A stretch of 64,000 nucleotides of DNA from Micromussa lordhowensis. Lineage: Eukaryota; Cnidaria; Anthozoa; Scleractinia; Lobophylliidae. The DNA lies in NCBI GenBank assembly GCA_964020085.1, contig OZ026603.1, positions 9,429,426-9,493,425 of the forward strand, read 5' to 3'. Shown here piece by piece: positions 28,801 through 39,169 of this stretch (position 1 is the first letter of the stretch; each line of letters starts with the position of its first letter). The notes beneath the pieces were generated by a model, which saw only the letters and a program-made list of their open reading frames with translations, was not told the DNA's origin and did not search any database. The translations under genes were made by a program, and so were the position numbers.

Positions 28801-31800
28801 TCCAGTAAGCATATAAACACATTAGGTTGAGTTCATAGCCTTGTTTAATGTTTTCCAAGCTTAAAATCACTAAGATATTGATATCAGGCTAAAGGGGACT
28901 GGAAAAGAGTGGGTTGCCATGGGAACAAAAATTGTTATAGCTGTGGATGTGTTGCATTTAGAACTGTTGGCCTACCAAGTTTCAATGGTTTCTGCTGCAA
29001 ATTGACTGAGATAGCACTATTGATATACTTCATGTAATATTTGGTTGAGTGTATGACGTCATCAGTAATCTCATTTGCATATTTTACTCATTTTTCAAAC
29101 TTATATATCTCCTGAATTAATGCAGATATTTGTAAACGGTAAACAGCATTTTTAATCTTTCGTAGAATTCTCTGTGATTAACCAAAAAAATCAAGGGGTA
29201 AAAATTTGATCATAGTGGCACTTTAAGCATGACCACAGTTTACAGATATCTAGTAGAGGTAGTACAATATAACATTACTATAATGCCCTGGCCAAAGAAG
29301 TTCCAGATAGCTGACGATAGTTCACTGGCAGTTGCGCGAGCAAAGTCACACGAGCAGCTAGTTCCAGGCCAAAGGCAGGGCCGGCCTAGCCTCATATTCG
29401 TCTATAGCTCACTTTGGAAAAGAATGATAGCCTGGGAACGAAGTCGTGCCGCAAGCGCTTATGAGATTATTTGGGGGGACGCGGGTCAAAACAAACATGG
29501 GGGAATTTAGTGCAGAATGTCATAGCGTGGATTGTAATGGTGACAGCAAGATTTTAACAGAGCTAGATAGCAATAAGATCAAAGTTTCTGTTTTAGACAA
29601 TCAAAAGTCAAGACAAGTGAGAAGAATTTGAAGATGTGTACCGCTGTTTATTTATAAAATGTTGTAAATAAATACACGTGAATGCAGACATGGCGAAATG
29701 AGGAACAAATAGATGAGAAATAGAAGAAACAACACAACAGAAGGCTGGGAGTTCTACAGTCTCTAATATCGCCTTCGAAAGGGAAGGGAAAAAAAGAAGT
29801 TATTTAAATACAACACAGGGTATGCAAGTTGACACTTTCTTCGGAATATTTCTTCTCTATGTTATCTTGGTCTTCAATATTTTCTTTGTTGTGATTATCA
29901 TCTTGAATATAAACAACAATTTTCTGAAGCTGCCGCTGAGCCTAGTGAGGAACTTACGGCAGCCATTTTAAACAAGCCCGCTGATTTGCGGGGAAAACAG
30001 CTGCCCGAAAAACTATCATGAACTATCATACACGTGGTCAAACGGGAAAAACTATCATGGACTATCATGAACAATTTGAACAAGCTCAAAATGAATGATA
30101 GTTGATGATAGTGTATGATAGTATGTGGTCAAACAGAAGCGCATGCTTTAACAATCATCAACCATCGTCAACTATTATTGACTATCATGGTTCGTTTGAC
30201 CAGGACTTAAAGTGCCACTGCGACGAAATTTTTCGAATTCATTGTTTTTGCATTTTCTGAATCTTTAAGTGGTACTTACTCACCTGTCCAAGCCGTTTTG
30301 TCCAACAAGCACGGGAAGATGGATTTTTTTACCGTTTTTCCCGAGAATTTTTCGTCCGTCATTATTAAATCATGTTCCTGCAACCCCATAAGGCCTTGCT
30401 GCTTTGTGACATCATACTCCTAACCAACTAGGCTCACATGGCGAATTTTGTTATAACATCTCTATGTAGTTCGCAGTTAACTGGCTTCGCCACGTGAATC
30501 TAGCGCTCTATTCAAATCAAATCGTGCCCGATCGATGTGTAGTACACAGATGCAGCAATAGATCAGATATGAATGCAGGTATTTCTGCTCATTTTAGTGC
30601 GACAATTAATAAGGGAGCGAGATAGGTGGTTAATATGCGTGCACACTCACCGCGCGAACTTCAACCCGAGCGGAAAGTTAGTGGCGGGTGTCAGTCCATT
30701 TCGCGGAGGAATGTTTTTCAAGAGCGTTTCATATATAGATGGTTGTCGTCGGCGGCTTATTCTTGGCTCAATTCCTACAATATGGAAGATCGAGCCAAAG
30801 AAACAAACGACAACACCGCAAGGTAAGCCTTGTTTAATTTTATCTAAGCTTTAGTATTGTGTCAGCCATGAAGTTTTTTCAGTTTTTCGTAAAAGTATCC
30901 TATATGTTAAGTCCCAGACATCTATGCGATTTGTAAATATATCTTCAAGTAACTCATCAAGTTTAGAATTGTTCATATCGTCGCGCTATTGTATTTTAGT
31001 TTTTTATCCCTTCTGTTTATTCCAGTCATGTGGCACACTCGTATAAGATGCTGGTTTACCGAAGAGCCTTTCAATGGTTTCCAAAATTTTCAAATCAACC
31101 GGAAATAATTAACTGTTTTTTTTTTCTCAAACACAGGTTTCCATATCTACTTCCATATAGATCATAAATGAACTGTAACATTTCTCACAGTCACCAGAAG
31201 TTTCATCCCCAAAAGCTGGCCACTCGGTAATTTAACTGAGTTTTTAGGTAGGTGCCCTTCACGTTATGTAATCTGGTAATTGCTGTTCTTTTTGCTGGAT
31301 AGGAACAATGCTGTGAGCGAAACCCGTTTTCGTTAGAGCGTTTTGCTTCCGCCACAGTGTACTTAACATTTCCGTTGACCTAAAATAAGCTCAAATTTCC
31401 CACAGTTTTGTACCCATTGCGAAATCTGTTTAAATAAAATGGTAGTTTAAACTCAGTTTCCTAAGCGTCAGTTTCCTGGTCCTTACCTTGTGCACCTTGA
31501 TAATTATGCTTGTCATATGCATAATTTTACAGGTAATGTGGATTGTTTGGATTTTTAGGGGGACAAGGTTAAGCCATTTTATCATGCAACAACAATGACG
31601 AGGGAGGGGAGGGTGTCTAGCTTAAGAAAATTCAGTTTTAACCAAAACTACACAAGAAATGAGGGGTGACATTATCTTTAAAATAGTCCCTCACTGTGTT
31701 ACCTATTGAGCTTTAAAAATTCCATGACTTGCCAGACCTGGAAAAAGAAGATTTATAATTCCAGGACTTCCCATGTTCCCATTACCCATGCAAACCCTGA

Positions 31801-34800
31801 TCAGTGTTGCTTAATTCTTATTTCCCTTAATTTTCTCTTTAAATTCATCCAGGCCTTGTTCATATTGCAATTAGACATATTTTTAACAGGAGGCCTAAAC
31901 AGAAAACAGAGAATACTGTGACATTCTCCCATTTATATCAATGAGTTGGATATTTCGGAATACAATCAGTCACACAGTCAGTGTTAACGTTATTGAGTTG
32001 CTGTGGTGTACTGAGGAGACCCTGAATAGCATGCAGCACATTCCCCAAGGAATATATTTAATTTTTGGTGCTTTAGCCAGTTAAAAGTTCTGATAGATTT
32101 GTTCATTACTAGTCTATAAAAGCCAATTTCATTGCTGATATTCCAATATTACTACATGCAGCTGTAAGCAAGCACACCCTACATTTTTGTGGCTGTTTAG
32201 GGTCTAAAATTAACTTTTTTGACTTTGGCTACAGCTTTCAACTTAATGAAACTTTTCCATCACAAGCTAGTGATGTGCAGTCGCCAACAGTTTTCCTCTT
32301 AATGGTAATGGAAGTCAAGATGAAAAGTCTGCTATTGGCAAAAGGGGTCTGAATTTTCTGTCAGTGTAATTGCTTTGGCCAAAATTAACATTAACTTGGG
32401 AATGAGATAAAAATATGACAGTGGCATAGTCCTGAAAATAGTTATCTCCCCATTGATGGCCAGTTGAAAATTCCGATCATCAATGTGAACTTTTGGCAGC
32501 ACTGGCAGCTAGGAAGGGGTGATTTTAAACTCTGCTGTTGCCCCTCTAAAATTCCAAATTTTGGAGGTTTCCCACTGTCTCAGGCGTCTGTGGTGTTGCC
32601 TTCAGCAAACAATGTGGTCAATGTGGTAAACCCTTTAATTTTTCTTTCGATTTAAGTCCTATTGCTGCAGTAGCCAAAACCCAACTACTCAGACACACTT
32701 TCAAAACCTGGATGCGGAGGAAACTTACTAATCATCTTTTTCAACTTCTGCCATTCTTTCATGACATCTATCAACCTCCATGCAACATCTACATTCTTCA
32801 TGCTGGACAACAAACTCCAATGAACAATTTATACACTTGCACCTATAACCATAACCTTACATGTACATGTATGGGTAAGCTTAAATTCAAAATAACATTA
32901 AAAGTTAATTGACACCAAAAATATGTATAAATAAACTTAAAATACCTGAAGAACTAAAACTACCACTTCGATCTTTTTTTATTATTATTATTTTTGGTAA
33001 TCGTGCAATATCTACGAAACAGACATTTTCAAAAACGGTGACAGATCGAATCCAACATAACTTCCTTCAAAACAAACTGCTTGGAATTTTCAGTAGCTCT
33101 TTTACAAAATAGACGCATTGATAAAAGCAGAAAGAATTGAAACGAAGAAACCAAATAAAATACCAGTCTGGCAGATCTTTCTCGTTAGTATATCGCCTTA
33201 GAAGCATGTCCTCAGACTCTTCTTCTTCCTGTCTCTGTTCAGGGTACTAGGTGGCTTCTTCTTCGGTGGCAATCTGGCTCGGCACTATCATCGTATGATT
33301 GGAAATCTTCACTTGCCGAGGAGAAGCTAGCCTCTGAACACTCAGAGCAACCTTCACTACTGCTTACAGACAAACTTTACCCAAAATGAACTTCTGAATC
33401 GACAGAGATTTCGCAAATACTAAGATAAAAACTCGACTGATATCAACGGAGATCAAAGGTAAATCAATCCCGTGTTAGGAATATGACGTCACAAGTAGAT
33501 ATGCCGCTGTGAAAATAGCGGGCTCAACTGGAACCAATTTCGAGTAATGGCGGACGAAAATTATCACTTTTCGAGCGGCGAAATTTTAATGAAGGAAGTC
33601 TTTTTAATTTTTTCTTTTTGGACGAAAGGACATCGTACATGATGGTAAGTTATTCTGTATAAAAAAAAAGTGGGAAAAAGAAATGTGAAATTTCGTCGCA
33701 GTGGCACTTTAAAGCATCAAATACCGGTAGTATGACTGTTTAGAATTGCAAGAACTGCAAGGAATATTTCTTATTCAAATAATCAAAAGAAATTCTTCAA
33801 TCAGTAATACAGTGATTCATATACAGCTGCCTATTCAACAAAAGTTAGTCTGAACAATAATTCATTGAAATTTAGTAGACTTACTTCTTTTTCTTTCTTC
33901 TTCTTGACAAGGGATCATCATCATCTCCTTCGCCATACTCTTCTTCATCATCCCTGTACAGATCACACCACATTGTATGACATGCCCTCTGTTTTCAATA
34001 TTATTATACACAGCACAGTCCCAATATGACCATGCCAGGACAATAATATTTATTTAAGAAATAGAAAACATGTGCCGTGTTTCTATCGAGTTATAGAAAC
34101 ACAAGTGAACGTTTGGGAGAACGAGAAATGCTTTCCACAGCTTTTCTTCTCCCAAACTTTCACGTGTGTTTCTATAACTCAATAGGAACACGGAGAACAT
34201 GTTTTCTATTTCTTTTAGAAAATACCGCAACGAAGAAAAAAACAACTTGTTTACTTCGATCATCAAAATGTAAATTCTCTTTGTTCGCGCCATCATTACG
34301 TCAACAGCTGGAGCTAGTTCTGTGTTTCTATCAAGTTATAGAAACACGGCTTTAAACCAATCGGCTATTTTCTAGTACTATTTAAAACCCTTTTTAGTTC
34401 TAAATAATATATAATATACATAATGAAATTCACTATAACTGTGTGTGTAAAGTAATTTGATATGTTGTTTTGACTATGCATGAATTAAAACTTCAACTGG
34501 CTCCAGGATTATTTAAAAGGACCTGACATTTGCATGGTATCTTACCCAAGGTTCGTCTGTATTAAATTGATTTAATTATTATTTATAAATAATATAATTT
34601 CAGGCTAGCTCCTCTAATGTTAAGAATTTACCTACCACCAGAAACTCACCAAAGTGCTGACACAAGGCCCCCTAAGAAATAATCCCATATATCTTTACCC
34701 CTCCCCACTCCCAATGAGAAAAGGCCCTTTTTCTTCCAAACCCCTTCCAAAATACTCCTATGATGAAATGATGTCAGTGGACCCTACCGCAACCCAGCCC

Positions 34801-35567
34801 CAGAGGGGGGAATAATATGAAATGGCCAACAGCCATCTTCTGAAAATACAATTTGTAGCTCAATATAAAGTTCAACCTTATTTGTTTTTATGAACAGCAA
34901 ATCAAAGAGAGCTCACCTGCTGCTGCGATGAGAATGGATACTACTTGCCACGCTCTTACTGCTGTGACTTGATGACTTAGCTGACGGAGGAGCAACAGAT
35001 GGCACATCAGCCCGTGGGGTCATCAAAAGCTTACGAAAATCTTCATTTGTCAATGCCGGTACTCTGCGTATACAAGAGTAAGATGATTCACACTTCAATA
35101 AAATTTAATTTCCCTATCTTATTGAATTTCTTACACCCTAGATCTCTCGTATTCTATAGAGGTTAACCTAGTATGTTTTCTTTTGGCAGCCATTGGAGCT
35201 ACATTCTAGTCAATGACCATCTGCCGCGCCAAAACGTCTTAGATTCTGCATAACATACTTTTAGATAAACTAAATGTTCAGCTATACATAACTGTTAAGG
35301 ATCGAAGGAACTACACACAAGCCCAAGGTAAAACTAAACGAGAAATAAATGACGAAAATATATCGACGCCATACGTACCCGCCGCCATGATGGCCTCCGT
35401 ACGATCCTGACGAAGACGGCGGGGCTAATGGATTTGAGAACACTTCAACTCCTGAAAATAAAGAGCATAGTTACAAGCAGGTTCTCCTTATATCTGGAGA
35501 CTAGATAAGCGCAGGTCGAGGGATTGATAGCAAAACAAGAGTGCTTCAACTTACCTTCCGACGGCAT
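8150..35567 (-). CDS. IK: Protein RED (IK), spliceosomal B-complex factor, 23 coding exons
   Basis: RED works with SMU1 in the nucleus to activate the spliceosomal B complex and is also reported to support the spindle checkpoint. Exons in order of transcription: 35567-35555, 35451-35379, 35063-34917, 33953-33885, 28280-28211, 27819-27719, 27229-27118, 25629-25550, 24936-24890, 24086-24013, 23667-23578, 22763-22652, 18415-18352, 17795-17654, 16979-16961, 16569-16517, 16411-16371, 15871-15791, 14571-14514, 11537-11449, 10409-10301, 9882-9854, 8189-8150. The sum is 1713 nt (570 aa plus stop) with every phase matching; human RED is 557 aa. Diagnostic segments are LTNEDFRKLLMTPR (residues 33-46), the acidic-basic DDDDPLSRRRKKK (88-100), ANYRAVGPTAEA, SKFLGGDMEHTHLVKGLDFA, RNELFQPGRM, LRQGTR, the SDEE-ADYSKMD region and FGIKMSEGRKTRR. 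These belong to the RED N- and C-terminal conserved regions. The R-E/R-D dipeptide tract of vertebrate RED is reduced to a short Lys/Glu stretch. Introns hold most of the mobile elements of this window. Confidence 0.93.
8893..9055 (-). mobile_element. tRNA-SINE fragment
   Basis: The segment is a diverged, internally deleted minus-strand copy of the SINE at 27260-27569. It keeps the CTGGATGGAATGCTAGTCCAT block and the CACTGTGAGAGTAAAGTG block. It lies in the last intron of IK, next to a plus-strand fragment of the same family. Confidence 0.7.
9141..9266 (+). mobile_element. tRNA-SINE 3' fragment
   Basis: The segment is a 5'-truncated copy that begins at GGGGAAGTGACCTGCGATGG and ends at the family's 3' end CCAAGGCTT. 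It is nearly identical to the 3' half of the full-length SINE at 27260-27569. Confidence 0.85.
9556..9811. repeat. Foldback MITE, TTAA-type right end
   Basis: The inverted arms share a block that reads TATTTGAAAGGCTTTTCAAA at 9583 and recurs inverted near 9765. The right end reads CATATGCCC then TTTAA. The left end is eroded, so the exact boundary is uncertain. The inner sequence resembles the larger foldback at 25709-26487. Confidence 0.6.
10506..10684. repeat. Short repeat with CAGTGCTTTCAAT inverted ends
   Basis: The segment is about 180 bp and starts CAGTGCTTTCAATA; the right end is the inverse (TATTGAAAGCACTG). A second copy lies at 57572-57722 in WWC. It is probably a small non-autonomous DNA element; the superfamily is not determined. 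Confidence 0.7.
11296..11430. repeat. Hairpin repeat beside IK exon 20
   Basis: The ends are inverted copies of CTTATTGACTGAGTG. The right copy ends 18 bases downstream of the IK exon that stops at 11449, so the element lies against the 5' splice site. Confidence 0.65.
12257..12928. repeat. Two inverted TTAA-flanked MITE units, head to head
   Basis: The left unit is 12257-12581 and the right unit 12602-12928. They are inverted copies of each other, separated by a 12-base spacer plus TTAA at both inner ends. Each unit begins GGTGGCTC-like and is flanked by TTAA on both sides (12253-12256, 12582-12585, 12598-12601, 12929-12932). Together they form a hairpin of about 670 bases in an IK intron. 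Confidence 0.8.
13923..14122 (+). repeat. Two-copy 100-bp tandem duplication
   Basis: Two direct copies with a period of 100 bases (13923-14022 and 14023-14122) differ at only a few positions. Each starts AAAAGATAAACAA and ends CAATCAATTAC. Confidence 0.85.
14726..15269. mobile_element. TTAA-flanked foldback MITE (AGTGCCACTATGA ends)
   Basis: Terminal inverted repeats start AGTGCCACTATGA and are flanked by TTAA at 14722-14725 and 15270-15273. The two arms are long and nearly complementary, including ATGACGTCATTTTCTC near the centre. The element lies between IK exons 18 and 19. Confidence 0.88.
15872..16370 (-). other. U12-type (minor spliceosome) intron in IK
   Basis: The donor after the exon ending at 16371 reads GTATCCTTTC, an exact match to the U12 5' splice-site consensus (A/G)TATCCTTT. 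The 3' end has the U12-like branch sequence GACTTAACT, with the candidate branch A at 15883 or 15882. This is 10-11 bases from the AG at 15873-15872, within the short spacing known for U12 introns, and there is no polypyrimidine tract between. The flanking exons join in phase (AA then A) and continue the RED protein. The other donors I examined in IK, DCTD and WWC are ordinary GTRAG-type or weak U2 sites. Confidence 0.85.
17158..17613. mobile_element. TA-flanked MITE, Tc1/mariner-superfamily type
   Basis: The ends read CTGTTGAACCTCC on the left and CAGTCGAACCTCC on the right reverse strand, each next to TA. Internal repeats of TAAGTGACCACCTC-like sequence are typical of pogo/Tc1-type MITEs of invertebrates. 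The assignment rests on the TA duplication and these ends. The element begins 40 bases into the IK intron that follows the exon at 17795-17654. Confidence 0.7.
19841..19879 (+). repeat. AAT microsatellite
   Basis: The tract has about 13 AAT units with one interruption, inside the 2.6-kb TTAA element. Confidence 0.95.
20006..20041 (+). repeat. GAC microsatellite
   Basis: The tract is a GAC/GACGAC repeat of about 12 units. It makes the Asp-rich or Val-rich open frames seen here artefacts of the repeat. Confidence 0.9.
21799..21917 (+). repeat. 41-42-bp minisatellite, three units
   Basis: Three units each contain GGTCCGCTGAAA-GCGAGGCT, starting at 21814, 21855 and 21897. The array lies just right of the 2.6-kb transposon in an IK intron. 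Confidence 0.85.
23090..23440 (+). repeat. Repeat built on three 22-bp interrupted palindromes, copy 1
   Basis: The motif GTTTCTAT-N6-ATAGAAAC, or a one-base variant, occurs at 23136-23157, 23299-23320 and 23386-23407. A second, inverted copy lies at 34046-34375 with the same order and near-identical spacing (163 and 87 here; 156 and 89 there). It ends ACATGTTTTCTATTTCTT. The class is unknown to me. Confidence 0.75.
25091..25323. repeat. Foldback MITE
   Basis: The inverted arms begin GACTACTCTAACCAA on the left and GACTACTCCAACCAA on the right reverse strand. Complementarity continues over most of the 233 bases. It lies in the IK intron between exons 8 and 9. Confidence 0.75.
25709..26487. 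mobile_element. TTAA-flanked foldback MITE with about 300-bp arms
   Basis: The element is flanked by TTAA at 25705-25708 and 26488-26491. The right terminus reads AGTGCCTATGAAGTG inverted; the left end has lost the first few bases. The arms mirror each other from GAAGTGAAAAATAATTTG inward, through AACGATATCTCTG and AATTTGTGGTGCC-like blocks. Confidence 0.82.
27260..27569 (+). mobile_element. Full-length tRNA-derived SINE
   Basis: The head has polymerase III promoter boxes: an A-box-like TGGCCTCATGGTTAG (about 27273-27287) and a B box GGTTCGAGCCC at 27316-27326. The body follows with GTATAAATGGGTACCTG and GACCTGCGATGGACTAG, and the 3' end is CCAAGGCTT. Other copies or fragments in this window are at 8893-9055, 9141-9266, 46733-46998 and 56465-56556. 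The insertion ends about 30 bases upstream of the acceptor of the IK exon at 27229. Confidence 0.88.
28399..29222. mobile_element. 824-bp TTAA-flanked MITE (AGTGCCACTATGA family)
   Basis: Terminal inverted repeats read AGTGCCACTATGA and TTAA lies on both sides (28395-28398, 29223-29226). It is nearly the same length as, and closely similar to, 61317-62138, and matches the truncated copy at 120-739. It has no coding capacity. It lies in IK intron 4. Confidence 0.9.
29985..30205 (+). repeat. ACTATCATG-rich direct and inverted repeat cluster
   Basis: ACTATCATG and its inverse occur many times (for example AACTATCATGAACTATCATA near 30010 and GATAGTTGATGATAGTGTAT near 30100), with GTGGTCAAAC twice. 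The cluster abuts the left end of the 3.5-kb TTAA element. Confidence 0.6.
30211..33708. mobile_element. 3.5-kb TTAA-flanked element sharing MITE ends
   Basis: Near-identical 25-base terminal inverted repeats begin AGTGCCACTGCGACGAAAT and are flanked by TTAA at 30207-30210 and 33709-33712. The ends differ from the short MITE family by only a few bases, so it may be a source or longer derivative. On the minus strand about 33390-33170 there is decayed coding sequence: a Ser/Glu/Asp-rich stretch, then EEEESEDMLLRRYTNEKDLP in another frame after a stop. Plus-strand open stretches at 30573-30854 are unremarkable. No intact transposase is visible. It fills much of IK intron 4. Confidence 0.8.
34046..34375 (-). 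repeat. Repeat built on three 22-bp interrupted palindromes, copy 2
   Basis: This is the inverted copy of 23090-23440. Palindromes are at 34324-34345, 34168-34189 and 34079-34100. It lies in the IK intron between exons 3 and 4. Confidence 0.75.
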
Positions 35568-36118
35568 CGCTTCGACTTTGTTGGTGTTGCAAGAACGAGC
35601 GAAGACTAGGTAAGAGCAAGCATCAGGCTTGGTTACTCAATCCAATAACGGTGGGTGAAGTCAGCTCAAAATGACGAGTGGACTTGTTCCATATCGCAGA
35701 TCTATGGACTTTTGAGGTATTTCTTTTTTCATGGACAAACGAAAATATTCAGCTAGCACGTGTATGATGTATAATCAGATCTTCGGCTGAAAATTTTAGA
35801 ACAAACGGCGAGCCTTCACCTCTTTAGATTATTTTTGTTATTATACATTCAACTCTCTAACTCTTTTCTGATTGGCCGAAAGCCTACAGTGAATTTTCGA
35901 AATAAGCGCTCGTGACGTCATAACTGCAGATTATACAATAATCATGTCAAGGTCACGGGTAATCATGTCAAGGTCACGGGTTATCATGTCATGTATGACC
36001 GCAGTGCATGATTTCCAAGGGTAATCGTGTCATCTTCGAGCGATTCGTGTTGCTTGCCGTCAGTGAAGAAGCAGAAACATGACTTCCAAATTTTTGCGTT
36101 CGTTCAATGTGTATAAAA
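35568..36118. promoter_or_regulatory. Probable IK 5' UTR and promoter region
   Basis: The IK ATG is at 35567 on the minus strand, so its 5' UTR and promoter should lie here. A CCAAT pentamer is visible at 35642 on the plus strand. At 35939-35990 a unit of about 21 bases containing AATCATGTCAAGGTCACGGG is repeated twice plus a partial copy. No TATA box could be assigned. Confidence 0.4.
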
Positions 36119-36250
36119 CAGTTATTAGATTTGGTTTTTGTGATATCTAGAATAATCAAGGTCTTGGAAAGGGTTATCAGCCGAAGCCGACAATCCTTAC
36201 CTCGACCTTGATTATTCTGGATATCACAAAAACCTCATCCAATAATTGTT
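36119..36250. repeat. Hairpin repeat
   Basis: Inverted arms (TTTGTGATATC on the left, GATATCACAAA on the right, with AATAATCAAGGTC inside) form a hairpin of about 130 bases upstream of IK. Confidence 0.75.
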
Positions 36251-36500
36251 TATTATTTTGATTATTTTGATTGTTATAATATTTAACTAGCCTGTGTATA
36301 GCCGCTCCTTCCCTCAAAAACATCGGGTAGAGAGAATTCTGTCTATCGGCATCGCTAATCGTTTTCCGGAGTTATTGTGCATAAATTAAAATTAGTGTCA
36401 AACTGTCATCATGTGGAGTTGACAGGCACAGGTCAACTCCTACGGTTCATGGCATTTGTGCATTTGCCGTTCTCTTTTGATTTTCGATTTTTCGACCTTT

Positions 36501-37531
36501 CTTTGTTACACAAATGATTCTGAAGGGCACTTTGTGCCGAGTTATTAGGAGGAATTTTACGGGGACGGAGTGGCTTGGCCTGAAATGTCAGTCATCTCCC
36601 GCCCTCAGCCTAATCCCTGGGCGAAAGACGTCTGACTTCTGAGCGGGATAATTCCGTCCGCTTAAGTCATGTCCTAATTTATGACAATTTTTCATAAATT
36701 TGTATTTTCTCGAACTGACATAATCCATTTTACGTTAATACATGTTATTGACACAGCAGCTCGGCATGATTTGGCATGGGGATCTCCTCTGTTAAGATAT
36801 AGTGTTGCTCTCCATTCCTAATACAAGCTGATACAAGCCGAAATTTAAAAATTGCCATAAGATGGTTTTATTTTGAACATCAATCCATGTACTGCTGGAA
36901 ACCGGATGAAGCAGAGTTTATACTCAACAGTCCCAGCACACGGCTTGAAACTGGTTTTTTGTTTGTCCAGCAATGCAGCACAGAGTCATTCTTCATTCCA
37001 TCTTATGTAGGAATGTTACTTTTTTCCAGCTGTCAAACAATGTATTGCACTAAGAGAATCAAGAAATCCATTTAGGGAAAATATGTAAAAGAACACACTG
37101 AAAAACAATTATGGCAAAGTAATTACACCTCAACTACTGGAAATAGACAATGGAACAGTGTAACAGTATTAATCATGAAAATAACAATTTCCTTGACTGT
37201 GATTGGTTTAAAAAACTCCTATTTTCCACTAATTCACTTGCCAAGTTGTTATTGGACAGTTTGTTATTGGACAGTTCAATAAGCCAATGACATTCAAAGT
37301 TGAAGTTTAAATCAACCAATCACATTCAAAGTTGTAATTATGTGTGTGCATGTACACGCTTGCTTTTGAGTTTTTGGCGCCTAATTGCCGGTAGTAGGTG
37401 CGGTGGCCTTAGAATGTTTACATCTCCTTTGTAGGTATTTTAATGCAAATATTCCCTATCTTTTATAACTTGGCTATTCTTCTTTTCTCGGAAATTGTAA
37501 TTTTTATGATTAATTTGTAATAAGACTTCTT

Positions 37532-37562
<31 letters not shown>

Positions 37563-38232
37563 GATTAACAAATCGGACTCCCGCTGGGTGGTCGTCCGAT
37601 TATGTTATTACTCGTATGATTACAGACCGAATTGTACCCCACTCAGTCCTGTTACCATTACCAATATTTTAATTATCTTGACTTGCTAAAAAGCAAATCA
37701 TTCGGCTCAGATACGTCAAAGTATAATTTTTCTTGAACTTTAAATGTTAACATAAGGAATCAGGTCAGGAAAAGCGGACAAAAATTATTTACTAGCATTT
37801 ACAGTAGAGCAGTCAAACACAATAGCTGAGAAGATTTATGATAGGCCCTTTGCAGCTAAGCCATCACATGGCCTACTTTTCATAAAATTATAGACTATAC
37901 AGAAATGGGAAAAGCATGTCGAAAAAAGAAAAAATGGCCAGGTTTGACGCCCCTGGCATTAAATGATGAGATCTTATGACGGTTTAAGTTTTTTAAAAAA
38001 TAAGAAGATTTGTATGGAAAAACTTGTTGGAGAGAACAAATTGAAAACCAATCAGAAATTACTTTAGATATCAGAAGCAGTAAGTGACGTCGCCGGACGG
38101 AATTATAATGCTAAGCACTCAGGTGTCTCTCGCCTGGGAATTAGGCTGAGGGCGGAAGATGACTGACATTTCAGGCTAATTCCTCCTAATAACTTGACAT
38201 AAAGTGCACTTCGGAAACACGTGTGTAACAAG
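36501..38232. mobile_element. 1.7-kb element with about 150-bp inverted ends
   Basis: The left end (36501-36657) and right end (about 38090-38232) are inverted copies. Shared blocks include GTTATTAGGAGGAATT and GCCTGAAATGTCAGTCATC. The interior has no recognisable coding sequence. A short hairpin at 37538-37634 lies inside it (arms TTCGGTCTGTAATCATAC). A related hairpin lies at 39001-39104. Confidence 0.7.
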
Positions 38233-39000
38233 GTAAGGTAAAACTCAAAATCAACTCTGCATGTAGCTTTGCAGAGTTTGACACCTCTGTGCTGTGTATT
38301 ATGTCAGACCCGGCTGTTTAACTGGAACTGTTTGCAATTACAATATGTTGCTTCTTATCACCGACATCATATTTGACCTTGTCCAGCTTCGTCATACATT
38401 GCTGTAGCTTTACTTTGAGAAAGCTATTTGTTTGTCTAGAAACGCTCTTACATATCTTGCATCAATTTTTCTTTTGCTTTTGTCTCTCAAGCTTGATGTT
38501 TAAGTTTATGCCTCCTTTGTTTGTTCTGACACCACATGGATCAAATGTAGCTGCTTACCCTCAATTCTGTTGACTGTTTTGCATGTTGTATATGCCATTG
38601 GCTTTGTTCAGGCTAGACCATGGTTTTGATCCTGCATATGGATCTCATCAGTTGCCGGTATTTAATTTCCTGTACATCTGCAGCTGCTAGTGCAACTCAT
38701 AGATATGTAAGAATGTTGGTCATTATGTGGCTTGGCACAAACTTCTCGTGGTGTGTACCTTTGAAGCAGATCGAAAATGTCTGGTTTCTATAATCTGCAA
38801 GTAACCCATGCGATATTTGGAAAAATGATTGGTTAACCAATTAAAAGACAGGAAATGTCCTACGTAATGTAGATTAGTGTGACAACCAATCAGCGTACGT
38901 TCCAAACATTCTGGGGACACCACCCAGAGTGGGGAACATGATTAACGACGGCGCTAGACAGACGTCTCTCTCGTCGATTTTTTGAGGGAAGGGGGCGTCT

Positions 39001-39104
39001 TAGCCTGAAATGTCGGTCATCTCCCGCCCTCAGCCTAATCCCGGCGAGAGAGTCTCGCTCTGGGATTAGGTTGAGGGCAGGAGATGACTGACATTTCAGG
39101 CTAG
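39001..39104. repeat. Hairpin MITE 66 bp upstream of EFCAB11
   Basis: Arms start TAGCCTGAAATGTCGGTCAT and are inverted on the right, with a short loop around GAGAGAGTCTCGCTC. They match the inverted ends of the element at 36501-38232. Confidence 0.85.
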
Positions 39105-39169
39105 GGGCAGCTGTACACAGGCTATATACAAAATTTTCGTTTCCTTTATAGATCACTGCCTGTAGCGAA

